Of a stretch of DNA of 64,000 nucleotides, positions 47,543 through 58,900 are shown piece by piece. Within the stretch, counting starts at the first letter, position 1. Each line of letters starts with the position of its first letter. Made by a program: the position numbers and the translations under genes. This stretch comes from Antitrichia curtipendula (Eukaryota; Streptophyta; Bryopsida; Hypnales; Leucodontaceae). Below the pieces are notes generated by a model, which saw nothing but the letters and a program-made list of their open reading frames with translations, was not told where the DNA came from and made no database searches. The stretch lies in the NCBI GenBank assembly GCA_951230915.1, contig OX579640.1, positions 15,396,981 through 15,460,980 of the forward strand, in the 5' to 3' direction.

Positions 47543-50500
47543 AGACAAAGACCAGAACTAAACTCAAGTAGTGGCCCGTATCCTGGTAACGAAACCTATA
47601 TTTTATGAATTTGAAGCTCGCTGGTGAAACCAAAGCTCATCAGCTGGTAATAGACCCTACTTGCGTCAAATTTGAAAATCTACCCTTTTTGTACTACCAT
47701 GTATCAATAGTGTACACTTAAAACTTTTAAGTGTGCACAAATGAAACATAGTGGGCATGAAGTGGCGCAATTGGTCACATGGCATAGATTGGGTCTCCTA
47801 CCTTATAATGTCAATTCATTGTGGATTTGTGAGCACATTCTGCAAGGATTTGGTCTTTTGGATGGTAAGCTTTGGTTCACACTAAGAGGTTATTGTGTAT
47901 TGTTACAATATTGTTATTGTACAAATTGTTAGTGCAATATGGATTTAAGGTAGGATGACCCATTGTTGAGCCTTTCAGTCACTCAAGATATTTTGATTGA
48001 TTAGATACTTTGATTTTTTTTAGAATAGAACGTCAAATTAGAGAATTTTTCACATGTATCTTGGTCAATTCATTTTTGAGGGAAAAAAGGTCACATTATT
48101 GGTGGTCAAATCAAAACATGTAGCTTCCCATTGTTATTCTTAGGAGAAGACCATTCTTGTTTGTTTGGATTCTACTGTGGTGCTTTGAATTTCCTACATC
48201 ATTTGTAGTGGTTATCCAAAAGTGTCCTTCTAAATTGTGAAATAATAAACTGAATGTTTTCCATGTATACATACTGAATAGCGGTTTACATTGAAGTTAT
48301 AAAGTTGTGACTTTTCAACCCAATTCCATACTGAAGTTGTTATAATGCTAAGTCTTTACAATTTTTACTACATTAGGATGCAACATGAGGCAATTGAATC
48401 CAAAAGTAGGGATTACAATTGGACTAAAGGTGATTTTGTGTCTTTATACTTTTATATTATTGTTATTCAATTTCTCATAGATGTTTGCATGTTGGAGGTC
48501 ACTATTTTGTTATAAAGTTTCACAGATATTGAATATTTTTGAAATCATTGTGATATTGTACTATGATTAGCTTAATTCTAAAAGGCCAAGAAGAGACTAA
48601 TGGATGACTTTCAAGATTATTGCAAAAGTGAAGAATGTATATATTTGATTATTTTTGGCAAAATTCCTTGGTGATAAGTCTTGTCTTGTTAGAATTAACC
48701 CAAGAAGGACAAGTTAGTCACCGTGGAAATCAACCTTTTGGGTACTATGTAAATCATTTGCTTAAAAAAAAAAAAAAGCACTCATTGGAGATCAGACTAT
48801 TATCTAAAACCTTTCCTTTTCACACAAAATTCCAAAGATAAACATCTACATTTTTGTCCTATATAAAAGGATTCTCTAGCATCCATTGGACCCTTAGTGT
48901 CCACGGCATTCTTCAAGGGTTAAAATATTAATTGTAAAGTGTGTGAAATGAGGGACCATGAATTGATAATTGAGAAAAATACAAGATGAAATTCTTTTAA
49001 ACACCAAAATGAGGGTATGATAGAGTTTGGTGTTAAGTTTTTTTTGTACTATTCTTAGTTAAATTTGCTTATTGTGATGTCCAAGTTATAAATTGGAGAA
49101 ACCTTTACAATTAATTTTAATAAAAAAATAATTTCTCTTACTTATGGGTAGTTGCAAGAAACACCTGCCGTTTTCTGGCCAAAATGGCTGTAGTACTGTA
49201 GTACTATGACCTTTTGCAATAAAAATTTTAAAAATAAAATAAAATATGGATAATTTGTAAAGCATTCAAAAAAGTATACATGTGAAAATTGAAGTCTAGA
49301 AAAAATTATCTCTAAAAGTTATGCACAAAAAAAGAGGCCTAGGAAAATAGAAGAAAATAGATACATTTGAGTTTATTTTTAGAAAATAGTAAAATAATTA
49401 AAATAATTAAAAAAAAATAGCCATTTTTCCTTACTTGTAGGTTCTCCTTTTTCACTATTTTTTATTTTTGGAAAATAAAAATTGTGTTCTTTGCACGTGT
49501 ACATAGGTAGTGCACTTTGAGCACATGTGGAAGGTGGATACTTTACTATTTTTTGAAAATCTCTTTGTAGTCTTGTGTAACTTTAGTATAACTCCTTGTC
49601 TCCCAATTTTCACTTTCAAATTCGTCTTTTTGGATCGGAAATAGGACTCAAAACCCCTAAAATGGCCAAGGTAGACATCCAATCGGGGGCAGTTTAAAAA
49701 TAGTAAATAAATTTTGAAAAATTGGAAAAAAATACTGAACTTCTAAAACTTTTATGTGTACCTTCACTTCAAATTTCACAGAAAACGGACATACGATGCA
49801 AAAGTTACAGCCAAAATCCACTTGTCCAAGAGCAAGGGGACAAGAAATAGGACAAGTGTTTCTTGCAATCACCCTTATACAATGCACCGGAACTTTATCA
49901 ATTATTAATAATGATGAGGTGATTTATTATTTCAATTTCATATTGAAATATAAGAGATCTAAAATGGATTTTTGGATGGTATCAAATAGACTACTATACT
50001 TGACTATATGGATCAGCATTTCATGCCAAATATTTAATTGAAGTTGGAAAATTAAATTCCTCATGAACTTATAATAGGAATATTTCTTCAAAATTTGCAT
50101 TTTTACTATGTGAAAAATCTTATTTCAGAAAAAATAAATTTCCTATAAGTTTATTACATTTTTTTTAGAATTATTGTTTGTCGACTCTAATAGCTTGATA
50201 CAACTGTATTTACCAAATCAAACATAGGAGAGAAGGAAAACCCATTTAATTAGGGCTTGTAGGTCAAGTTTCTATTCAGAATTCTTACTCCAAACCAATC
50301 ACAAAGAGGTGTTTGGGGATTCTAATTAGTTTTGGGCAAGTAACTGCAATCTTAGTTTTTTAATCCTACCGTTGGAATTCTCAAATAGATGCACACAAGG
50401 ATTGCATTGAATGAGAGACAATCTTCATAGAATTTGAATTTGTGATTAAAATGTTATGTCCAATTTAGTCTTTTTGTTCTCAATGTGCATAGATCAAGCA

Positions 50501-50631
50501 ACAAGGACAACTTTCTACATTTGAGTTTTAATTTATTGAATGGGTTTCAACCAAATTTCAAAAAAAAATTAGAAACTTGCAAGAAGTTTCATACACATAC
50601 ATTTTTTTAAGAATTTTTTTGAAAAATAAAC
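47543..50631. other. 3' flank of the second NHX copy
   Basis: No separate gene. Blocks near 47820-47930, 48490-48540, 48590-48640 and 49920-50250 match the 3' flank of the intact NHX gene, marking the extent of the ancestral duplication. In between lies AT-rich filler, some of it like the dispersed repeats elsewhere in the window. Confidence 0.6.
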
Positions 50632-50641
50632 TATGCAAGTG

Positions 50642-50683
50642 CAACGGTGCTAGACTGTGAGCTTGCGAGCGTGAGCATACGAG
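50642..50683 (+). repeat. Left terminal inverted repeat of the Mutator-like element
   Basis: The repeat begins CAACGGTGCTA and contains spaced GTGAGC / GCGAGC / GTGAGC boxes that continue to about 50706. It pairs with 63071-63112. Confidence 0.85.
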
Positions 50684-50829
50684 CCGTGAGCAAGGAATAT
50701 GTGAGCATAGAGGTCTGTATTTTAAAAATACCTTAGGGAAGTCAATCATATTTCAAAAAGTTAACAATATCTTAAAAATATTGAAAATATTTTCTATTTA
50801 TATTGAAAATTTAGAACTTCTTATCGTCG

Positions 50830-50886
50830 ACCTATTACCGTGGACCTATGACCGTGGACATATTACCGTGGACATATTACCATCAT
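50830..50886 (+). repeat. Left subterminal 14-bp tandem boxes
   Basis: Four consecutive units of C(C/A)TAT(T/G)ACCGTGGA, the last one degenerate. The first, with a preceding A, is identical to the single right-end box (63023-63037, opposite strand). Their position inside both termini suggests a transposase-binding site; this is inference. Confidence 0.75.
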
Positions 50887-51130
50887 TATTTATTATTTGC
50901 AAGGTGACACTAATTTTACCTATTGGCTGAAGGATGAAAAATAAATAATTTGAAGGCAAACAACTGTAGGACATAAAATGCAAGTCGGATCTGAAAACAG
51001 TTTGTATTAAATACTTCGAAAAACGACAATATTCACCCAAATAGAAATCGGTGCTTTTAAAGCTATAAAACTAACTTCAGTCTATAATCTTCCAATCTCA
51101 TATGTCTATCATTTTGACATTTTTTGGTCT

Positions 51131-54100
51131 CTAAACATTTGGAAGACTCTCATTTGCCACCTTGATGATACCAGCCCTATTGAGAAGGAGTTTCACTTTG
51201 TTGAAGCTGAAGCTTAGAGAATGTATGAACTTATCTTTTTCGGGATTCATCTTGCAGAAGTAACGAAATAAGTAGTACAAATGTTTGCAATTAACGTATT
51301 GCTGCCGTCCCCCAATTGCTGAGACAGCCATATCTACAAAATTGGGACAATTACATTCCGAGTACATGCCAAGTGTGATATGATAAACCTTCTGTGTAGG
51401 CTCGGTTCCGGATTGAAGAGAAATTATAGCTCCAAGTCCTGGAAAGGGGAGCATGGTTACTCCCAAGATGGATCCCTTGACATTACCAGCACTCTCCCAT
51501 TTATTGCAATGCTCTGTAGTAGGGGCATTTGCAATACGTCGAATAGCCTTGCTTCTTCGAGTTGTTGGGTATGTGTCCGCATGCAAAGGACTAGGTTGAT
51601 CATAAGGGATTGCATAGAAAACATTGGACATTGTGAACAAACGTCGAGGTGACATAGGTGGTCGCTATTGAAGTTGAAAGCCAGCCTCTTGCAGTAGCAG
51701 TGTCTCTTGGCGAGTCAAACTAGTACCCGTTAATATAGGCCAAACATCTGGTACTTGAGGCCAGTCAATTACCCAACCACGTTTAGAGCCTCGTACACAT
51801 CGTTCGATATCATCTGGGCAAAACCAAAAGTCGGTGATGATCTCCTTATTTCTGCCATATTGTTTTTTTCTACCACGATACGTCGAAGCTGGAGTGCCTT
51901 TAGATCCCTTTGCAATTTTGGCCACACAACGAATGTTGGAACCCCTTTGCTAGGCGTGACATTTGCAAGCAGACTTGTGCAAAATTCTTGCAATGTGCCA
52001 ATGTGAAGTATCACAATCACTCTCCATTGCTGTCGTAACATGTGGTACGTGCGCAATATCATCCACCAAGTCTTCATTGGATGCCATTGTGGGCGGATGT
52101 ATAGATCGTGTTTGGACATGTGGCTGTGAGAAGTTCACCTTGTCTAGACGATGGAAGTCACCATATGATCCAATTGGGAGGTCAAGCTCACGCACACTGC
52201 TACCAAAAACCTCTTTGCCTTCCAAATGAGGAATGCGTGTTCTAACATCAGTTGCTCCGGGAAGGTCATTCAAAGCCTCGGCAATCTTCTTTGGATCTCT
52301 GCTGCATCTAGCACCTCTTAACTTTAACTCCTCATTGGATGGCCCTGACCTTGATACATTGCCTTTAAAGAAAGCACGATAATTTGTCATCTGCATGAAG
52401 GCTCGAATGCAATCATCGGAAGTGGCGGCAAAAAGATCATTACCTCGATTACCCGATTGCTGCAACCACCTGTTATGGACTGTTTTGGATAGATTGCATG
52501 ATGGCATGTCTGCCATCTCCTCAATGCTTAAATCTTGGAAGAAGCAAGATAAAGAATAAGATGCAAGATAGTCACTAAGACAATCAATCCAGAAAAATTA
52601 CTACTGACAAAGTAATGAAGTACTTCTGAACTGTTGCATACGCAGTGTACAGTCCCCTCAGCGCCGAGGGGAAGGTCAACTACTACCATGCTTACATCCT
52701 GGAACCAGTAAAACAATGAATAAGATGCAAAACCGTCACGGAAAATTACAATCTCTAAATGTCATTTAGTAATTTTCAAGTAGCTACTAAGCACTATAGA
52801 GTCCCCTCGGCGCCAAGGGAAGGTCAACTATTACTTGAGGTAATCAAAAACACCGGTATATAGTATAATTAGACGGGGCCCAAAAGAGAATAACTCAAAT
52901 ATATATATATATATAATTACAAGAAAAAAATAGAAAAATAAATAGAGAAATAAAATACAAATTAAAAAAAAAATTAAAAAAATATTGAAAATGAAAATAA
53001 TGAAATGCATGACATAGACTACAAAAGAAATGACGTGGAATGAATTACCATTTGCATGAATCCGCCCCATTGTCGATATCGAAAGTGCCAAAATGCAAGC
53101 CACAACTCTAATTCCCTTAGACCATCTTCAGAGGCTGCTTCAGATGATAGCTACCATGATCGAATCGCTAAGTATCTCATCTCAGCTTCATCCATACTTT
53201 TAGAATCCTTGTATTGCTTACACAGACGAATATGTTAGTGTTGAAAGTCCGATTTTATGAGCTTCTGCGTATGGCAATGTAGTGATGTACTCCAATGCAA
53301 GAGACATGTTAGCTCATGGTTTTTCATCTCTACTTTGGAATCCCCTGATCCGTATATAATACGCACAACATTTCAATTTGCTTGTGCACTATCTGCCATG
53401 AGGCCTTTGAAGTTTGGATTCTGTACACCATTGCGCCTCATGACCCCGTTCAATAACTTCCACATGATGCATTGTACTTCCATGTCTTCAGATTGCATGT
53501 CACAAACTGCGATTGTCATGACTTTTCTGCATCCAGTATCATACACATGGCAAGCCATGGTTGTCCAATCCTTGACGCGTTTGACATGGTCAAACATAAG
53601 CCATGCATTCTCTAAATCTCCTCCAGGTTGCATACGGGTGACTAAGTCCACTCCACTGCCTGGAACTTCAACCAACATCTTAAACAAATAGACTTTTTCC
53701 TTTCCTTGTCTAGGAAAGACACTGTCATGAATATACTCAAACCTCAAATTCCGTTTCATATTCATGATGCTATCTATAACCCCGCTCTTCCCACTAGTAC
53801 GAAAAGAGGAAATGACGTTTCGGATGTTTGGAGAATTGAGAATCTGAAACTTGTCCATGACTTCCTCTAGTGAGTTCCCCCGCAACATTTCTTTTTTCCC
53901 TTCCCCATTATGAATGAGGTGGTTGTCTAGAAATTGCTTACTAGCTGCTAAAGCAATTGCAGAGTTAGTGGCAGCAGGTGTTTTAGTAACCTTGTTTGCA
54001 ATGAGCCCGGAAATAGTGTCTAATAACTCTCTGCATGTTCCGGAAGCTACAGGATGCATATGAACCCCAAAGTGAATGCATGCTCTAGTCATCTGCATTG

Positions 54101-54999
54101 TATCGCCAAAAACGTAATGTATTCTAGCATCACATGTATTGACACAATGAAGAAGAAATTTGCATATCTTGCACAAAAGACATGAATCTTTGGGAGGGTT
54201 TCCGCCAATATGAAAAGGAACAGGAGTATAACCATACCACTCAATTTCATCTCCATTGCTAATATTCGTTGTTATGGTCCGACACCATGCATGTCCATCA
54301 TATTTCTTATGCATGCCCTGTAGACTCCCAGCAGCAAATGATGAAGATGAACCCCGAAGACAGGGCAACTCAAAGACTAAATCACCATCAAACTCAGCAG
54401 GAAGATACTGCACCTTCTAGTGATTGAGGGAGTCGTAGTTTAAAGCAGCAATTTCATTTCTAGATTTGCGAAGCATTGCTAGCTTGCGTAAGCATCCAAC
54501 AATACTAATTGACGATGGACCAGTTGGGTAAGTTGGTGGTCGAGAGTGACTTGACAGAGCTGGATTATTGGAAGGCGGGCAGAATACATCAGATGTTGCC
54601 TTTCCGCCATCATTGGAGACTCTACTTGGATGCGTTACTTGACAAATAGGTTGATTCGGAGATTCTCCCTCCGACTCACTAGACAGATCTATGACAAAAT
54701 CAACACGCTCTTGCTTTATACGGACGAGTTAAACAGGTGTAGTCGCACTCGTCACATACTTGCGTTTTGTAGAATTTCTACTATCACGACAGGTAAGAGG
54801 CATATTCACTGTTGAGTGTTCTGACTACCGAGCCAAAATCTCAGTGGAAGGTAGCGTGACACTACATGGTAAACCATAAGCTCGATAATGCCCAGATCGA
54901 AGGTGCCAGACATGAGCAAGGTCAACTACTACATACGGAATGTGGACGGTCTCTTTCAAAGAACCAGACTCAATCATTACCTCTTCTTCAACATAGACA
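51131..54999 (-). pseudogene. Mutator-like SWIM zinc-finger transposase, eight in-frame stops
   Basis: The minus-strand frame runs from about 54999 to a GT donor after 53049, then resumes near 52530 and continues to TAG at 51131. Readable parts: a transposase-core-like region with an aspartate in TIAVCDMQSED and another in GLMADSAQANW (near 53380), then LLHWSTSLHCHTQKLI. Downstream come CNLSKTVHNRWLQQSGNRG and, near the C-terminus, a SWIM pattern: CNC at 51347-51355 and CKH at 51281-51289. SWIM plus a DDE-type core is characteristic of MuDR/FAR1-like proteins. Stops: TAG 54825, TAA 54729, TAG 54417, TGA 53373, TAA 53235, TAG 53151, TAG 51950, TAG 51665. No frameshifts are needed within exons. 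The 5' end is unresolved; an upstream exon near 55070-55180 is possible. Superfamily placement rests on SWIM, D motifs and target duplication. Confidence 0.8.
52530..52836 (-). repeat. 148-bp tandem duplication in the transposase intron
   Basis: On the minus strand, TAGTTGACCTTCCC...GAGGGGACT...TGCATCTTATTC...TTCCA(G/A) occurs twice, 148 bp apart (GGTCAAC anchors at 52822 and 52674 on the plus strand). Each copy ends in an acceptor-like TTCCAG/TTCCAAG followed by (G)AT(G/T)TAAGCAT. The duplication spans the 3' end of an intron and makes the true acceptor ambiguous. Confidence 0.75.
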
Positions 55000-55180
55000 C
55001 TAGATTGTATAAAACCGAACCAAACATGAAGAAGATGTGACGATAAAACAGCAAACCGTCTTCTCGTAGATGAATTACCAGTGGAGTCTCATGACCATCC
55101 GCACAAACGGAGGCCATAGAAGTTAAACAAATCAGTACAGAAAGTAAGACAAGAAAAAAGAGAACATGAAAAACACACAT

Positions 55181-55917
55181 TGCTTAAACTTCAGGTGAGC
55201 GTTCAAAATCACAATATACACAAGAGACTAACATGAATTTGAAATCCAAAGTCATTGTATTGTAGCCTCATCATTATCGATGAATTACGCATTAATGACA
55301 AAACCTATAGATTTACAATATCTTGCCACTACGAACGCTAATCAATAGTGAAGCTCACCTAATTCATGAATAACAATTATGTGAAAAGTCCAAAAATATG
55401 GGCCCCTTAGCTGCAAGGAGGCACTATGATATTATGGAAAATCGGTAAGCATCCATTGTACCCACCAACTTCTTATTATCAGTAAATAACTGACGATTTG
55501 GTATATTATGACCACCCACCTTGCATACTAATTTCAAAAATTGAGGGCGCCACAGTATTAAGCTTTTACGGTCCTAATGTAAGGATATAATATCCTTTAC
55601 TGTGCTTCTAAGATTATTATTTCGGAGATTGGATTAGACAATCATAAAGTACTACCCGAATCAAATTTGAATATTAAACAATACTCTGACCACAATTTCA
55701 GGATTTTATGAAGGACACCACAAATAAGGGTCTGCAAGAGGTCATCCATAGAGAAGTGCATCTACACTTCATACTGTATAAATATCAGTATATCAGCACA
55801 AGGTTGGACACTGTTAAAAATATTGAGTAACTATTTTTCTTCTCTCATGCTCGGAGTCTCCTGAAGTGCACACATGTTCGTGTATAGTCTGGTTTTGAAA
55901 TATGTACATTTACTCTT
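55181..55917. promoter_or_regulatory. Divergent intergenic region, likely bidirectional promoter
   Basis: The two genes of the Mutator-like element start on either side of this gap. On the plus strand TATAAATAT lies at 55777-55785, about 140 bp upstream of the first plausible ATG (55918), a good TATA position. I see no equally clear TATA box for the minus-strand gene. Confidence 0.5.
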
Positions 55918-58900
55918 ATGCATACACTAGATGGAATAGCCGATTGTGACTCTCGCTGTAAGAGTAGGAAGAGAAGAAAAAGAGGTAAACTCTTGTACTC
56001 ATCAAGGAAGCAATTGCAGAGGTTTCGCATTAGAGGTACCAATACTACTATATTATGTGAGTCACTTCATAGCAGGGGATCATCAAGCCATCTAATTCAC
56101 GGACATGAAGACTTCCATTTCCCTGCATATGGGAGTGAGCAAATGGTAACTAACATCGCAAAGGAGCCGTTGAATCATTGTAATTTGATTTCACCATCGC
56201 CTAATTCGGTAAGTCCATTACGTTATTCAGTTCATTGGTCATTTACTGAATCTTTCATTATTCTTTAGGATTTCACGATTTCTAATGCAATGACCAAGTG
56301 GCACATCTATGCTAAGTTGAAATATAAGTAGCCCTTATAATTATATTAGATCTATTCAATTGCAGACGATGGATACTTAATGTATATTGAATGGGCTTCC
56401 AATGTCGAGAACCAACTTCATAGATCATCCCAAACCCTAGAACAACCTGTGCGTCGTAACGACCGGATAGGCCTCCTTAACCGTAGCCTTCGTCACACAG
56501 AAACCACCAGACACGCAACTCTCGATCCTTTCAAACAGTTGGTACGCCCGAGTAGAGATTGAACTGCATAGTGCGAAAACTAATACTCAAAACTCTCAAA
56601 GGGCTTTAGAAGATTCTACGTGTCTAAAACCATACATCTCGGTCTTGCTTAACAAAGTTGCGATTTTTTGGTGAAGTTGACTAAGGGAATGGGAAGACGA
56701 CCTGCAACTCGGCGCTCAGTGATGGAAGGGACACAAGAAGACAACCACAGCAACGACAGCCATGCCGAGCTAGGAAAACAAGTGGGAATTGAAATCACGT
56801 CTTCACGCACTGCCACGGAGTCAGAGGTATGGGAACTCCAAATTCATTATCCAAATATGTCAATGGATCGAATCTTGAGTTGAGCTCCAAGCGTCTATCA
56901 CTTGAAACCCTAGCACTTTTCTTGGTTATGCATTCAGTCAGGGTCCCTTTAGTAATCCCTCGGCGTCGAAGGGGGCCACGCAAGGTCGGCACAAGCAGAA
57001 GAGCCCCAATCCCACTTTCCTTTTTTTGCATTTTGCGGACTCGACCGAAAAGTATGCGCTGCATTGTTTTGGTGCACCAGCGATCAGTTTGGGGTCCTTG
57101 TTGATAGCCCTCGGCGCCGACGGGAGCCAGGGAGGTCGAACGAGGAAGGTAAGCCCCCCGCTCAGTCTTTTGTCTTTTCTGTTTAGGACTCTCGACCTGG
57201 ATAAGATCGGTATAATTTTTTTGATTACACAATCAGCTTGGGACCCTTGTTGACAGCCCTCGGGGCCGATGGTCTCCCGGGACGTCGACAGAGGAAGGTG
57301 AGCCCTCCACCCACTTCCTTGGTTTTTCTGTTTATGGGCTCTCGACCTGGTTACGGTTGGCCCATTTTATTTTGATTACGCGATCAGCTTGGGGTCCTTG
57401 TAGACAGCCCTAGGCACCGATGGTCATCCGGGACGTCCACAGAGAAAGGTGAGCCCTCCACCTATTCCTTGGTTTTTCTGTTTATGGGCTCTCGACTTGG
57501 TTACGGTTGGCCCATTTTATTTTGATTACGCAAACAGTTTGGGGTCCTTGTTGATAGCCCTCGGCGCCGACGGGAGCCAGGGAGGTCGAACGAGGAAGGT
57601 AAGCCCCCCGCCCAGTCCTTTGTCTTTTCTGTTTAGGGCTCTCGACCTGGTTAAGATCGGTATAATTTTTTTGATTACACAATCAGCTTGGGGTCCTTAT
57701 TGACAGCCCTCGGCGCCAATGGTCTCCTAGGACATCGACAGAGGAAGGTGAGCTCCCCACACACTTCTTTGGTTTTTCTGTTTAGGGGCTCTTGACTTGG
57801 TTACATTGGCCCATTTTATTTTGATTACGCGATCAGCTTGGGGTCCTTGTAGACAGCCCTAGGCACCGATGGTCACCCGGGACGTCCACAGAGAAAGATG
57901 AGCCCTCCACCTATTCCTTGGTTTTTTTGTCTAGGGGATCTCGACCTGGTTAAGTTCGGTATTTTTTTTTTGATTACGTGATCAGTTTGGGGTCCTTGTA
58001 GACAGCCCTCGGCACCGATGGTCATCCGGGACGTCCACAGAGGAAGGTGAGCCCCAAACCCTGTCTCTTTTGGAGGGACTTAGGATTACTTCTGGTGTCC
58101 TCTGGGTACAACCTCAATGCCAATGGGGCCACCGCAAGGTCATGTCATGTCAATAAGCCTTCATGTTTTTGTTATTCTTTCATCCGGGGCTTTTTTTCTT
58201 TGTTCTCTACCACTATTGTTGGCGATTGGTGGCATGTGCACCTTCAAGTCGGGATAGTCGAGCTTTCAGCATTTTTACTTAGTTTATTTTTTGCCAATGC
58301 AGATAGCGGACGGTGATATCCCTTTACAGTCTCACGTTTCTGAGATACAAGTCATCGTCGGAGAAGAAGCCGACATGGTCAATGTCACTGAGCACGAGGA
58401 GGAGTTTGAAGATGAATTCAAATCCGAGAACGCATTGAGGAAGGTTCAGAAAGTCAATTCGAATGCATCAATTATCAACTTGAGATTAAAACTACATTCT
58501 ATTTCCCGACTCAGGATTCCCTTGTGCCGTCTTATTCAGATGCCAATGGTTTAGCCAGCGCTTCAGTGTGACCTCATTAAATTGGAGCAAGTGTTTGTCC
58601 ACAGGTACAGGGATGGCTCGTGTATTTTTTATGTTTCGCTAACTAACGAGCAAGGGGAGACGGAGATGGTTTCAGATGCAGACAAAGAGGCTTGGGGACC
58701 CATGTGGAATGAAGAAAACGACATCTTCAACTCCACTCTGAGTGAAACTCCAGGGTTGAAGGATCTTCAGAGGTCCAAATTCTTTGTCTGTGATGGAAAT
58801 CACAGACTCCTTGCGTGGATTTCATACATCAAGAAACACCATGAACGTGATAGGGATTGGCATATTTCAGTGGATTCAATCATTCTTGAAACCAAGGGCC

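Noticed and set aside
57449..57703. 84-residue open frame in the satellite array as a gene
   Set aside because: It simply reads through the 150-bp repeat units; near-identical frames recur in each unit and on the opposite strand.
58552..58554. Eighth clean nonsense codon in the methyltransferase-like gene
   Set aside because: The stretch before it reads more naturally in another frame (YQLEIKTTFYFP), so a pair of indels may be responsible; it is left out of the count of nineteen.
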